A model generated the notes under the pieces. That model saw only the letters and a program-made list of their open reading frames with translations. It made no database searches and was not told where the DNA came from. A stretch of DNA of 64,000 nt from JAJFUI01 sp963754135 (GTDB lineage Bacteria > Planctomycetota > Planctomycetia > Pirellulales > Thermoguttaceae), in NCBI GenBank assembly GCA_963754135.1, contig CAVWEY010000001.1:546652-610651 (forward strand), written 5' to 3'. The translations under genes were made by a program, and so were the position numbers. Shown one piece after another: positions 38,464 through 47,527 of this stretch. Numbering within the stretch: position 1 is the stretch's first letter; each line of letters opens with the position of its first letter.

Positions 38464-38480
38464 GCCATGCCTCTCTGTTT

Positions 38481-39092
38481 TCACATTTCTGGACCCGTGA
38501 GCCGCGCAATTGTCACAGTGAGATACGGGACCAATCTACGGCCACGCGAAACTCCCCACGAAACTCCCCACGATATGCCGCCCGGATTGACCGGCAGATA
38601 GTCGGCTGATAACGGCCGGCAACATCGCGCCAAAGAAAGAGCCGCATATTGTCCATCCCGTGCCGTCCTGCAACATCCGTCACACATCAGCCGAGCAGGA
38701 GTTGTTCGCTTCTGCCTTGGCGACACATGCTCGCCAATCCACGCCAGTAGCCGTCGCCGTTCTGCCGACAGCAGAGCGTTGAAGTCGGTCGTTGGGTCGG
38801 ACCTGTGCAAAGGATGAGGCACAGAGCCGCTCCGCAACTGCTGCAACCCGCAGAGGTAGGTCTTCCACGACGGCGAATCGGCTACATAGAAGTGATGGTC
38901 GTCTTTCGTGACGCGGACACCTGCGTCGTCCATAGCACGAACGAAGTCCTGCTCCGAGATGTCCCACGTTCGACAACCCTTTTCGACCTCGTGCTTGGGA
39001 GCGTAGCTGCTGAGAAGGTAACGCCTCTTGGATAGGACAAACGCCCATTCGGGCCATTGCTTTATGAGCGCTTCGACAGTTGGTTCACTCAT
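38481..39092 (-). CDS. Unknown protein of the element
   Basis: MSEPTVEALIKQWPEWAFVL, KGCRTWDISEQDFVRAMDDA and DDHHFYVADSPSWKTYLCGL look like a real soluble domain. The second half (after about residue 130, including GGISWGVSWGVSRG from a 12-bp direct repeat) is of poor coding quality, and the native protein may end earlier. 203 residues as read. It lies directly downstream of the primase-helicase gene. No motif recognised. Confidence 0.45.
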   Translation of the reverse strand: MSEPTVEALIKQWPEWAFVLSKRRYLLSSYAPKHEVEKGCRTWDISEQDFVRAMDDAGVRVTKDDHHFYVADSPSWKTYLCGLQQLRSGSVPHPLHRSDPTTDFNALLSAERRRLLAWIGEHVSPRQKRTTPARLMCDGCCRTARDGQYAALSLARCCRPLSADYLPVNPGGISWGVSWGVSRGRRLVPYLTVTIARLTGPEM

Positions 39093-39154
39093 GCTTCATT
39101 TCCTTCATAATGCTTGGGCCTTGATGGCGTACTGGGTCGGCTCGCTCAGCGAAG

Positions 39155-41848
39155 TCAAATGGCACCCTGCTCCTGGCTATCTTCGCACAAGGTAACGCCG
39201 ACGTAGCAAGGCGCGGTCTTCTTCGGGCCGACGCGCATCTTGCTGGCACGCGCACGATGCCCACAGGACACGAGGAAGTCCCTGCCAAAGTCGATCGGGT
39301 TCTGCGGTGCATCAAACCCGTTGGCCCTGCTCCATTGAATGCAGGCGTTCAGCAGATCGGCTTTGAGAATCCGGTGCTTTGGCCCGAAGATGCAGCGCTC
39401 CTGAACGAACAGCCCAAGCGGGCTGCTATCGGTCTCCAACCGCTCCTTGTCCGCCGTTTCCACGGCCGGCAGCCGCAACCGATCCACCAGTGGCGGCAAC
39501 TCCAGACCCATCAGCGTACACATGAAGTGCGGAGCTTCCTCTTCCAGCCTCGCTAGGAGGTTCTTCTTGGGAATCTTCTCCTCCTCCTTTAGGTCATTCG
39601 GCACGTAGACGGCGGTGACACGATTGTCGCCTGGAAAGATGGGGTAACTGTCCTCTTCGTTTGCGCACATGATCCAGTGCAGCGTATTGGGCTGGTCAAA
39701 GGTGTCGGTGCGCATCCGCCGGATTGCGATGGTGCGGCCCGTCACCCAATCCTTGACCTTGTTGTACGCACCCCTCTCCCTTCGCAGGTTGACCTCTTCG
39801 ACCACGGCAACTACGGCGTTCGCAAGCTCCCCATTATGGAGCACAGCATCCTTCAACGGTCGGTCGGCATGTGCGACGCCCTTTGTCACCAGCAGCATCA
39901 GGCCCTCATGCAGGATCGACTTACCACTGTCATGGGGTCCAAACAGAAACAGGAACGGGGTCGGCTCGAAGGGATCGCGGAACGAACAGGCAATCCAGCT
40001 TCGGATGTAGTCGGCACCCGTGCGAATGTTGGCCTCGATTGCCCAGGGCAGGTCTTCCAGGAAGGGCGTCAACTCCTCGCCGATGTGCTCACAGACCTTA
40101 TCCCAATGCGGATGGTACGGAGCTTCGTCTTCGGCCAACTTGGCTGGCTTGAAGCGGAATTGGGCGGCGTCCATGTTCCACTGTCGGCCGCCGGGATACT
40201 CCTCGCGGAAAGGCAAGTTGACCACCTTCCAACTTAGCCATCCCGCGCCGCCCATGATGGCTTCCGCTTGGGACTTGGCGTTACCCAGTTGTTGCAGCAT
40301 CATTTTGACGGTGGATGCTGGCCGATGCACCCACTCCGTGGCCTCTCTTGTCACCCACCCGGCATCTTGGTTAGCGGGCGTCTTCAAGCAGCGGATGATC
40401 CTGTCGTATTCGTTGAAGTCTTGTACGTCGTCCTTTTGTTCGGGGCGGACATTGAATGTCCGAACCAACCGATTCTTCTTGTCGAGCCAGCCCGGCAACT
40501 GTTCGTCGGGAAGGCGAGCGACGGAAAGAAGCAGTCGGCCGTCCTTCGTCGGCTTCACGGTAGCCACCCGCTCCAGCAAGCTGGAGTCGATCGTAAGCGG
40601 CTGCCCCATGAGCTTGGTCGCCTCAACGGCTTGCCGCGCGTTGGGAAACACCCACTCACGACGCTCGGAATCTTCGACTCCGCCGCACGCGCTGCACGCT
40701 GCCGGCAGGTCGGGATACCGATTAAAGTAGCAGGTGGTCCACCCGTTGCCGTCCTGGCTCCAGGTGTCGGCCTCGTTCACGCCGGGCGAGAAGCGGTAGA
40801 CCTTCCAACTGCCGTTGAGCAAGGGGAAGAGAAAGCAATTCGGTGTGCCGCGGTCGCGGCCTTCGGAAATCGTCTTGAAGACGCCGATCAGCCCCAGTTC
40901 TTTGCCCTCCAAACTCTCCAACAACTCTTGCAGGGCTTTGGTGTGGGTTTGCAAGAGGTGGTGATCTTGGACCCAAGACGTGGTGAAACCGGAACGCATC
41001 AGAGCCTCGATTTGACCCTTGTGGCTGTCGTCCAAGGGAATCATCTTTCGGCTGGACGCCAGGGCCTCGAAGGGGTCTTGGTCCTTTTCGGCGATTCCGT
41101 TGACACGAACCTTCGAGCGGCGGCGTTTGACCACTTCAATGTGGTCCCGCCAGTTACGCGGTAGATCGGCCAAGCCGAGGCGTTTCTCGGCCTTTTTCAA
41201 GATGGTGAGGCCCTGGTTCTCAGCCGTCATCTTCCGATGCCATACCCACATGACGTGACCGCAGGCGTCAATCTGACTGGCGAAGTCGAAGCCCGTGTCA
41301 GCGCTCATCATCCCCAGAACGCAACGGGCAACCGCCGCGTGTTCCGTGTGATTCTCGGTCGGGATTCCTTCATCGTCGAAATAGACGTAGAGGTGGACGC
41401 CAGCGCCACCCGTGCTCCGTCGGACTTCAACATAAGGCAGAGCGCAGGCCGCGTCCTTGACCCTTTGCAGGTCTTCGTCCGATAGACCGATGCCTTTGGC
41501 GTGGCTGCTGATGTGGTCGAAGTCGTAGCCACACCAGAGCGACCGACCTGTGGCCCATTTCCACCCCGTCATGCCGATTCCTTCAGCGTACAGATCGAAC
41601 GGGTAGCAGACGTTGAAGTCTTCCCAGGTCGGTTCGCTGTCGGCACTCTTCGGAATCCTGAAATTGAACCATTCCGTGCTTCCGTCCGACCAGGTGGACC
41701 GCTTGCCGGCGACAGGCTCACCGTTCTCAGCGGCCACGTTCAGTTGCATTTCCATGTCCGGTCCCCAGCGGTCGATGAGATCGGCGTTGGCCGGCGTCTT
41801 GCGAGCATGGAGGAAGTTACGGAGGGCCTCGGTGACTTTGACGCTCAT
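39155..41848 (-). CDS. PrimPol-SF3 helicase replication protein
   Basis: Replicates the mobile element. ATG at 41848 (MSVKVTEALRNFLHARK) has GAGG 8 bp upstream; ATG at 41884 is less likely. The N-terminal archaeo-eukaryotic primase-like domain has the metal DxD in CGYDFDHISSHAKG, RRSTGGAGVHLYVYF (sGxH motif) and FASQIDACGHV. The C-terminal superfamily 3 helicase has Walker A FLFGPHDSGKSILHEGL, Walker B AVVAVVEEVNLRRER and motif C LHWIMCANEEDSYPIFPGDN with an Arg just after. 897 residues in one frame. The intact frame contrasts with the broken chromosomal genes. Confidence 0.85.
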   Translation of the reverse strand: MSVKVTEALRNFLHARKTPANADLIDRWGPDMEMQLNVAAENGEPVAGKRSTWSDGSTEWFNFRIPKSADSEPTWEDFNVCYPFDLYAEGIGMTGWKWATGRSLWCGYDFDHISSHAKGIGLSDEDLQRVKDAACALPYVEVRRSTGGAGVHLYVYFDDEGIPTENHTEHAAVARCVLGMMSADTGFDFASQIDACGHVMWVWHRKMTAENQGLTILKKAEKRLGLADLPRNWRDHIEVVKRRRSKVRVNGIAEKDQDPFEALASSRKMIPLDDSHKGQIEALMRSGFTTSWVQDHHLLQTHTKALQELLESLEGKELGLIGVFKTISEGRDRGTPNCFLFPLLNGSWKVYRFSPGVNEADTWSQDGNGWTTCYFNRYPDLPAACSACGGVEDSERREWVFPNARQAVEATKLMGQPLTIDSSLLERVATVKPTKDGRLLLSVARLPDEQLPGWLDKKNRLVRTFNVRPEQKDDVQDFNEYDRIIRCLKTPANQDAGWVTREATEWVHRPASTVKMMLQQLGNAKSQAEAIMGGAGWLSWKVVNLPFREEYPGGRQWNMDAAQFRFKPAKLAEDEAPYHPHWDKVCEHIGEELTPFLEDLPWAIEANIRTGADYIRSWIACSFRDPFEPTPFLFLFGPHDSGKSILHEGLMLLVTKGVAHADRPLKDAVLHNGELANAVVAVVEEVNLRRERGAYNKVKDWVTGRTIAIRRMRTDTFDQPNTLHWIMCANEEDSYPIFPGDNRVTAVYVPNDLKEEEKIPKKNLLARLEEEAPHFMCTLMGLELPPLVDRLRLPAVETADKERLETDSSPLGLFVQERCIFGPKHRILKADLLNACIQWSRANGFDAPQNPIDFGRDFLVSCGHRARASKMRVGPKKTAPCYVGVTLCEDSQEQGAI

Positions 41849-42229
41849 AAGTGCCTCGTAGGTCTGTCGGCTGCCTCGCAGCATAATGCCCGTCGCCAGA
41901 GAAAAGTGAGGTTTGTGTTTTCCGGCGAATACTTGGTTCCGTCAATGACAGGTTCCGCGTTCCTGGTGTTCCACCCCAGAACCCTTTCCTTTCTATATGC
42001 GCCCCCCTATCTGTTCTTGGGTATTTACCTCCCTACCCAGAACAAGGTGGAACGTGGAACAAACATAGTTAAGAGGGCCTGAAATAAGGAGTTCGGATGT
42101 TCACCCTTGTTCCACCTGTTCCATCATCGGCCTGCGGCGTTCCAACCACAACCAATCGGCCCTGCCCATTGGCTGCACGGCATTACCCCTTCTGGTCGCC
42201 CGCACGTCTACCAACCGGAGGACAATCTA
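41849..42229. other. About 380 bp without a gene, upstream of the primase-helicase gene
   Basis: Contains direct-repeat-like text around GTTCCACC/GGTGGAAC (near 41971, 42047 and 42112) that might be origin iterons, but the copies are few and unevenly spaced. No reading frame is convincing. Confidence 0.35.
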
Positions 42230-42484
42230 ATGGAAAAGCCTATGTCACAGCCCGCACTCAGCACGGGCGAAAATGACGCATGGATAGGCGTGGATGAGAA
42301 GTGGATGAGAGGAGTGAGCTTGGCAAAGTCCAATCCAAGAACACACAAATACCTATTTCTGACGAATGTTATGCGAACGACAGTGTTTCCTCGATGTTCA
42401 CGTACCGTTGCGTGGAACGACGTACACAACGATGAGCGAGTGGCTGTTGATCGACTAAAAAGGGATAAAGGGAAAAAGGGATGA
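42230..42484 (+). CDS. Small unknown protein of the element
   Basis: ATG at 42230 has GGAGG 9 bp upstream. MEKPMSQPALSTGENDAWIG, DEKWMRGVSLAKSNPRTHKY, then AVDRLKRDKGKKG. 84 residues, basic C-terminus. Supported mainly by its ribosome-binding site. Opposite strand to most of the element. Confidence 0.35.
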   Translation: MEKPMSQPALSTGENDAWIGVDEKWMRGVSLAKSNPRTHKYLFLTNVMRTTVFPRCSRTVAWNDVHNDERVAVDRLKRDKGKKG

Positions 42485-43054
42485 GCCTACACGCCAACCA
42501 GCCTAACGTTAGGCTGGTCTTCCTTCTTTACTGCCTTTACTGCGCGCACAGCGAACAAATGAAGCCCAGGCGAGCAGAATATGGCGATCTCTCTTTATTG
42601 CGAGTGTGGACACGGCCGCACCCAGGTGGCGTGCGCGAACTCTTGACCTCTGCCAAGACGTTTCGACCCCATTCCGGTCTTGGGAAAGGGACAGACCCCT
42701 TTCCCCCTTTCCCCCTTTCCCCACATAACGAATTTTTGGGGACCGCATTTGTGCATCAATGTATGGGGGCGACTGGAGAGGGTCTGTCCCTGTCACAGGC
42801 TCGGCAATTCTCAGAGATTCCTGCCCTTGCCTTGTGTGACACTGTGCCGCGACATCATCGCGCCATCAGAAACCTACCTGCGCCAACCGTGAAAGTCAAG
42901 GAAAGGTCGAACAATCCGTAAGAGACTGCGTAGAACCCACATTTTGATGATGCTTGGAAACCTGGTTGCATTCGTGAGGCGGGACGCGATGCTTTATTTG
43001 CACGTCCTGGCGCGAGAATCGGAAAAATCGTGCGGCACGGTTACGGTCAAAGGT
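42485..43054. other. 570 bp with repeats and no convincing gene
   Basis: CTTTCCCC is repeated three times at about 42698-42721, and GGGACAGACCCC (42687) faces GGGTCTGTCCC (42780). The open frame 42481-42921 has poor composition and no ribosome-binding site of note, so I do not call it. Confidence 0.4.
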
Positions 43055-43714
43055 CTACGGACGTATGTTCTGGTCGTCGAACCAGGTTGACCCACCGGAA
43101 TCCACGCCTCCGATGGCAGCCAAATGGTCAATCCAGTCTACAGATGCTTCCACCGCACGCGCTGCCTCGCGGAGGCTTGTAAACCGTTGCACGGTCCCAT
43201 CCGGCAGCAGTCGGCCGATCTGTCGCGTGTACCCCTTCCCGCCCACCCGGATTTCATTGCACAGCCACGGCGGCGGGTTGCGTGGGTCGCCTGTCGCCGC
43301 CTGGCACACCATCTTCACACGGAAGGCAACGACCTGTCTAGCGAATCGCAAGCTGATTGGTACAGGCATTCCAACAGCGAAAGTCTTCAACTCCACAGGT
43401 TTCAACCCGACCGACTCCAATTCACGGAACCACATTGCCCATCTTGCGTTGCTGACGTTTCTCAACACCCAAAGGGCACTCCATACTGGCTGTTGTCTCG
43501 TGCGGCAATATCCAATAAGCCGTGGCAAAGGGTCGGGCGCATCCCGTGGATCGGCAAGCTCAAAGGTACGGAACTGTCCCTGAAAATGGCGAAGGTCATA
43601 CTCGCAGCGGAGCAGCTTCCTCCGCCGGTATCGTGCCTGCACGAGGTTGCGGTGTCCATCCCGCCACTTCTTCTGTTTCCGCCGATTTCGTTCTCGTTGT
43701 TCCTCCGTTGGCAT
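43055..43714 (-). CDS. NUMOD1-like motif protein of the element
   Basis: Basic N-terminus MPTEEQRERNRRKQKKWRDG, followed by QARYRRRKLLRCEYDLRHF, and a C-terminal segment LLPDGTVQRFTSLREAARAV and EASVDWIDHLA that resembles the NUMOD1 DNA-binding repeat of homing endonucleases. No nuclease motif is visible between them. 219 residues, intact. Probably DNA-binding. Confidence 0.5.
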   Translation of the reverse strand: MPTEEQRERNRRKQKKWRDGHRNLVQARYRRRKLLRCEYDLRHFQGQFRTFELADPRDAPDPLPRLIGYCRTRQQPVWSALWVLRNVSNARWAMWFRELESVGLKPVELKTFAVGMPVPISLRFARQVVAFRVKMVCQAATGDPRNPPPWLCNEIRVGGKGYTRQIGRLLPDGTVQRFTSLREAARAVEASVDWIDHLAAIGGVDSGGSTWFDDQNIRP

Positions 43715-43751
43715 TTGCTGTGCCCCTTTGCTCCTATCAGGATCGCCTCCG

Positions 43752-43919
43752 TCAAGACGAGCGGATCACGTCCAGATCATCGAATTCCTCGTGCGGCCTG
43801 CGTCTGAAGTCACGTAGCGTCTCGCAGTCTGTTCTCATGCCGAAGTCTACCTTGCCGGCTGGCTGGGCAACGATTTTCACGGTTTTCAGCTTACGATATT
43901 TCCTGAACGAAGCGATCAC
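43752..43919 (-). CDS. Small unknown protein
   Basis: GTG at 43919, preceded by AGGGGAT, gives VIASFRKYRKLKTVKIVAQP, then GMRTDCETLRDFRRRPHEEF. 55 residues. It fills the gap between the recombinase and NUMOD-like genes. Function unknown. Confidence 0.35.
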   Translation of the reverse strand: MIASFRKYRKLKTVKIVAQPAGKVDFGMRTDCETLRDFRRRPHEEFDDLDVIRSS

Positions 43920-43971
43920 CGCTACATCCCCTATCGGCGGTATGGCACAACGCGAATTCTCACATCTTCGG

Positions 43972-44676
43972 TTAGCCGCGTCGGAGCACGCGCAGCACCG
44001 CCGTGGGCGAGAAAGGCCGTCCAGCCGTGGTGACGTGCCCCTGTTCATTCAGCGATTGGGCGATCTGCCCCAACGTCTTGCCGCTCGCCCTCCACTCCTG
44101 CACGGTCAACAGCAAGAACCCGTAAGCGTCGGCGGCCCTCTTCGCTCTCGCCTGGCTGGCAGCTTCCACGGCCCTGGGAAGGCCGCGCGTGCTACCCAGC
44201 CTGCGGCGATCCTCACGACCTTCCCAGTGCCCTTCACGGGCCGATCCTAGCTGTACGCCACGAGCCTTGGCCGCTTGCAAGGCCGCTTTCGTCCGCTCTG
44301 AGATTCGGCTGGCTTCGTCTTCAGCAACGGCTGCCAGAATGTGGATCGTCAGCCTATTGGCGTGGGGATTGTCGCAACAAACGAAGTCGATGCCCGACTC
44401 CATCAACGCGGATGTGAATGCCACGTTACGCGCAAGCCGGTCTAGCTTAGCGACAACGAGCATCGCCTTCACACCACGGGCGTGGGATAGGGCTGCTTGA
44501 AGTTGCGGTCGGTTCTCGTGGTGCTTGCCTGACTCGACTTCCGTGTACTCCCCGACAATCGCAGCCTTGTTGGCCGCAGCATAAGCCGCAACGGCGGCTT
44601 GCTGGGCTTCCAGCCCCAGCCCTGATTGTCCCTGCCGCTTTGTCGAAACCCGGTGATACGCAACGATCTTTTTCAT
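43972..44676 (-). CDS. Serine recombinase/resolvase
   Basis: ATG at 44676: MKKIVAYHRVSTKRQGQSG, with the nucleophile Ser in YHRVSTKRQ, then ALSHARGVKAMLVVAKLDRLARN (resolvase Arg motif) and HILAAVAEDEASRISERTK. The C-terminus, GKTLGQIAQSLNEQGHVTTA, is a helix-turn-helix of the Recombinase type. 235 residues, intact. Presence of both a Tyr and a Ser recombinase in the element suggests integration plus dimer resolution, or two merged elements. Confidence 0.9.
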   Translation of the reverse strand: MKKIVAYHRVSTKRQGQSGLGLEAQQAAVAAYAAANKAAIVGEYTEVESGKHHENRPQLQAALSHARGVKAMLVVAKLDRLARNVAFTSALMESGIDFVCCDNPHANRLTIHILAAVAEDEASRISERTKAALQAAKARGVQLGSAREGHWEGREDRRRLGSTRGLPRAVEAASQARAKRAADAYGFLLLTVQEWRASGKTLGQIAQSLNEQGHVTTAGRPFSPTAVLRVLRRG

Positions 44677-44816
44677 GGGTGCGCCTCTCGAACTGCCTTT
44701 TTGCACTCTCTTTCACTACTGCTCAACGAGGGTCCAGCGGTGGCGTAATGGGACGGTTCATTGTGTTTGTAGCGGTTAGCACGGCTTGAGCGGCTGACTT
44801 CTCCGCCCTATATGGA

Positions 44817-44939
44817 CTAGTGCTTCAGCTTCGCAATCAACTCGTTGAGCACCTTCACGTCCACGACTCTGTGGACTCGCCCGTACTTGGGCAGTTTGAC
44901 GCCCGCCTTTCGCAGTCGAATTTTGCCCTGTGTTAGCAT
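44817..44939 (-). CDS. 40-residue basic protein, coupled to a zinc-ribbon gene
   Basis: MLTQGKIRLRKAGVKLPKYG and RVHRVVDVKVLNELIAKLKH. Its ATG overlaps the upstream TGA (CTGATG), suggesting translational coupling. The same frame is open up to 45314, but the stretch 44940-45103 is then a shadow of the zinc-ribbon gene. Confidence 0.45.
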   Translation of the reverse strand: MLTQGKIRLRKAGVKLPKYGRVHRVVDVKVLNELIAKLKH

Positions 44940-45103
44940 CAGAGCGGCGGAAGTGGATGGCTGAACACATACCAGATTACCGGCGCAAAGAGAACCGCCA
45001 AGACAACAAGGTGCCATAAAGGGGCTGGCGGCTCGTGCCCACATTCGCATACCCACTTGGTCCGCAGCTTGCCGCACTTTGGGCAATGAGTTGGTGGTTT
45101 CAT
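44939..45103 (-). CDS. Zinc-ribbon protein with one membrane helix
   Basis: MKPPTHCPKCGKLRTKWVCE and CGHEPPAPL carry two CxxC-type pairs (CPKC, CEC), then one hydrophobic helix, LWHLVVLAVLFAPVIWYVFS. 54 residues. It ends with TGA overlapping the next ATG. Too short for usual ORF cut-offs. Function unknown. Confidence 0.5.
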   Translation of the reverse strand: MKPPTHCPKCGKLRTKWVCECGHEPPAPLWHLVVLAVLFAPVIWYVFSHPLPPL

Positions 45104-45314
45104 TTACCGTACCTTTGACGGTTAAAGGGGCAGGAAGGGGATCGGTTGCTTCTTTCACGTACCAATCCTCATATTCGCATTCGCAACAGCGACGGCTCTC
45201 CAGGATACCCCGGATTGCACGACTGCTACCAATCCTTGCTTGCTCCAAGTGCTGAGTATCCTCATCAGCATGGCAGCCCATATTGTCGAGCAGCATAAAG
45301 AGTCGCTGCATCAC
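45104..45314 (-). CDS. Possible small Cys-rich protein, end not defined
   Basis: MMQRLFMLLDNMGCHADEDT, LEQARIGSSRAIRGILESRR and CCECEYEDWYVKEATDPLPA look coding. The frame has no stop before 44817, so the native end is unclear and may overlap the zinc-ribbon gene. Confidence 0.4.
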
Positions 45315-45392
45315 CGCCTTCGTTCGTTCCAGTGTATCCGCCAGCCAATACTCGTCGCTGCTCTTGCCGTGATAAACTAGAATTCGGATTTA

Positions 45393-45638
45393 TTACCCCT
45401 TTTCGCCTCTTTTCGGGTCCGGTATGACGATGATCGTTCGGCCGTCCGCGACGAAAAGGGCGAACTCAAAAGGATCACCGCCATCAACGCGACCGATTGT
45501 GCTGTTCTCATCCGGTTCGACCTTAGCTCCTGGCGGTAAGCAAGCACGCACGCGGCCAGCCGATACCCCCTTGAACAGAATCTTGGAATGGTCCTCTTTG
45601 TAAAAAGCACGGTACGTTTTCCGAATCACGCTAGTCAT
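45393..45638 (-). CDS. Small unknown protein
   Basis: ATG at 45638: MTSVIRKTYRAFYKEDHSKI, then RVRACLPPGAKVEPDENST and FALFVADGRTIIVIPDPKRG. 81 residues, beta-rich. Its start overlaps the end of the next gene upstream (45640), so the two are probably cotranscribed. Confidence 0.5.
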   Translation of the reverse strand: MTSVIRKTYRAFYKEDHSKILFKGVSAGRVRACLPPGAKVEPDENSTIGRVDGGDPFEFALFVADGRTIIVIPDPKRGEKG

Positions 45639-45639
45639 T

Positions 45640-45861
45640 TTAAGCACTCCTCAGTAGGTCACACTGGGTTAAGCAAAAATGGTCCCTCAACGTCAAGTCG
45701 TCACGCAGGGAGACGATGGCAGCATCCAGGAGCATGTCCACCTGATCCTTCAACGCCACCAGTGAGTCTACCGTCCTTTGGATGGGGACGGACGTATCAC
45801 TGTGAAGCCGATCCGCCGCTCTTATGGCTTTCTCGTACAGTCTCTCATGCGTTGCTGTCAT
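45640..45861 (-). CDS. Small helical protein
   Basis: ATG at 45861: MTATHERLYEKAIRAADRLH, then QRTVDSLVALKDQVDMLLDA. 73 residues, mostly helical. It overlaps the stop of the upstream gene at 45861. Function unknown. Confidence 0.5.
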   Translation of the reverse strand: MTATHERLYEKAIRAADRLHSDTSVPIQRTVDSLVALKDQVDMLLDAAIVSLRDDLTLRDHFCLTQCDLLRSA

Positions 45862-45983
45862 TAGTCCTTTTCCTGTTCGAGTCGTAAGCGAAGCCACTTC
45901 ATCACGTCACCGTGGGGCACCGCTTTGTCATAGGTCCTTGCCAGCGCCAGCGTTGTGTCGGCCACGTTCCATGCCGCATCCAT
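45861..45983 (-). CDS. 40-residue protein
   Basis: MDAAWNVADTTLALARTYDK and AVPHGDVMKWLRLRLEQEKD. Ends in an ATGA-type overlap with the next start at 45861. It lies just after the acidic protein that ends at 46021. Confidence 0.35.
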   Translation of the reverse strand: MDAAWNVADTTLALARTYDKAVPHGDVMKWLRLRLEQEKD

Positions 45984-46020
45984 GTCACGCTTCGCCGCCC
46001 GTTTGCGGCTAGCGAGAGTC

Positions 46021-46251
46021 CTACTTCTCGTCCTGGTCTTCGTCGTCCAGGTCTTCGTCGTAAAGCACGGCATCGACAAAGCCGATGGAAAGCTCGTTGG
46101 CCCAGGTGTGCGAAAAGCCGTTGTCATGGGCAAAACGCACAGCGTTTTCCACAGCTTCCACGGCGGCGTCTTGCATGGTCTCCCGGTCGATCTTGGCGTC
46201 GCGTTCGCATTCATCGACCTGTAACGTAACAAGCACTCTGATTTCTCGCAT
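46021..46251 (-). CDS. Small acidic protein
   Basis: ATG at 46251: MREIRVLVTLQVDECERDAK, then AVEAVENAVRFAHDNGFSHT and a very acidic tail, YDEDLDDEDQDEK. 76 residues. Charge and size recall DNA-mimic proteins, but that is speculation. Confidence 0.45.
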   Translation of the reverse strand: MREIRVLVTLQVDECERDAKIDRETMQDAAVEAVENAVRFAHDNGFSHTWANELSIGFVDAVLYDEDLDDEDQDEK

Positions 46252-46380
46252 GGTGTTCCTCGAATAGATGCGGCTCGGGTAAGGCTCGTGGTTGTTCCCG
46301 TCAGGCTGCCCAGTTGTGCGCGGCAATGCGGTGGCGAGGCGATTGCCGTTTTTCTTCCCAGTCTTTGATTGATTCGTTCA

Positions 46381-46593
46381 TTAGTGGCTCCTCGGAAGTC
46401 CGCGCTTCCCTTGAATGTCGTCGATAGCCAGGCGGCAATGCCGGGCGAGCAACTCCAATTGGCATATCAACTCGATCCACTCATTCTCCGTTTCGAGTGT
46501 AACCGTCGATGTACTGGCAACTACTCGAACGACTTTCACCGCTGCTAAGTAACCACCGATGTCACGTATCGTCGCTTTGATCCAGTCTCTCAT
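46381..46593 (-). CDS. Small unknown protein
   Basis: MRDWIKATIRDIGGYLAAVK, then VTLETENEWIELICQLELLA. 70 residues. No known motif. Same strand and spacing as its neighbours. Confidence 0.45.
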   Translation of the reverse strand: MRDWIKATIRDIGGYLAAVKVVRVVASTSTVTLETENEWIELICQLELLARHCRLAIDDIQGKRGLPRSH

Positions 46594-46626
46594 CGTGTCA
46601 CCACCATTGCTATCAGTGTCACCACC

Positions 46627-46977
46627 TCAATCGCCCCGCGGGGACGGCCTTTCGCTCTTGTTCACGAAGTCAACTAAATCCTCGTCCCACCGTTGCTGGT
46701 ATCGAACAGGAGCGAGGACGTAAGCCGCTAACCAATGGCGCAACCACACCCGAGACTGATCGTGCGGGTCGATCCGCCGATTCCGATTCTCCAACCACCG
46801 CCGCCAGTCGGGCCGCTTCTCGTAGAAATACCTAAACCGCCATTCGCAATGGTCAATAAACCACGCGACTTGTTCAGGCGTTAGGTCATGCGGCTTCTCG
46901 GCCAGGACCATCTGGACCTGAACATCTATGAGCAAGCTAGTCTTCGCTCGGAACACTTCGGGCGTTGTTATTCGCAT
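46627..46977 (-). CDS. Unknown Trp/Arg-rich protein
   Basis: ATG at 46977: MRITTPEVFRAKTSLLIDVQ, then LTPEQVAWFIDHCEWRFRYF, RPDWRRWLENRNRRIDPHDQ and RVWLRHWLAAYVLAPVRYQQ. 116 residues, helical and basic. Its start overlaps the end of the 46968-47174 gene. Function unknown. Confidence 0.5.
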   Translation of the reverse strand: MRITTPEVFRAKTSLLIDVQVQMVLAEKPHDLTPEQVAWFIDHCEWRFRYFYEKRPDWRRWLENRNRRIDPHDQSRVWLRHWLAAYVLAPVRYQQRWDEDLVDFVNKSERPSPRGD

Positions 46978-47174
46978 GATTCGTCTCCTACAATGGTGAA
47001 CTTTTCGTCGGGCCGGCAGTTGCAAATGTCCGTTGCCGAGAAGGCTATCCGCCAGAGGCGGTCATTCACGGCTGAACTCTGCCGCACACGCATTGGACCC
47101 CAAGGCGTCTCGATCATCATCCCCTTGCGAACCTCACTGGCTTTCACGACAGTTGAACCTCGTTTCAGGTTCAT
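46968..47174 (-). CDS. Small beta-rich protein
   Basis: MNLKRGSTVVKASEVRKGMM, ETPWGPMRVRQSSAVNDRLW and RPDEKFTIVGDESCE resemble a hint/translation-factor-like beta barrel of about 68 residues. Function unknown. Overlaps the next start by 10 bp. Confidence 0.45.
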   Translation of the reverse strand: MNLKRGSTVVKASEVRKGMMIETPWGPMRVRQSSAVNDRLWRIAFSATDICNCRPDEKFTIVGDESCE

Positions 47175-47206
47175 GGATTCTCACCTCAGTGGAGTTTCCC
47201 GTCCTG

Positions 47207-47524
47207 TTAGACAACCTGGACGTTCAGTTCCGACAGGATTTCGGTAAGGGTATCACACTCCTCCTGGAATACCTCGGCAAAGTGCCCGTCGTCACTGTCC
47301 GATTCGATTCCCCAGCAACCGGGCGTTGTGATCCTTTGATGGATAAAGCCTTTGCCGTAGGGAACCGGCAGATCGACAGTCGCGCGGACGCCGACGAACT
47401 CGAACTCGCCATCACGGTATCGCCGTAACTGTTCCTCGAAACCCTCTTGTTCCAGATACCGGGTATCCGGGGCCACGCCGGAGAGAATCTGACGCTGGAA
47501 AGCACTCTTGGACACAGTAATCAT
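47207..47524 (-). CDS. Unknown protein of the element
   Basis: MITVSKSAFQRQILSGVAPD, then EQLRRYRDGEFEFVGVRATV, PYGKGFIHQRITTPGCWGIE and FAEVFQEECDTLTEILSELN. 105 residues, intact and well composed. Its start is 3 bp after the stop of the upstream gene at 47528. Confidence 0.55.
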   Translation of the reverse strand: MITVSKSAFQRQILSGVAPDTRYLEQEGFEEQLRRYRDGEFEFVGVRATVDLPVPYGKGFIHQRITTPGCWGIESDSDDGHFAEVFQEECDTLTEILSELNVQVV

Positions 47525-47527
47525 GGT

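Noticed and set aside
42481..42921. 146-residue open frame
   Set aside because: Contains CTTTCCCC repeats and repeat-derived text, has no clear ribosome-binding site and no coding pattern.
44817..45314. Single 165-residue protein
   Set aside because: The middle is the shadow of a better-supported zinc-ribbon gene in another frame with a coupled stop/start, so I split the region.
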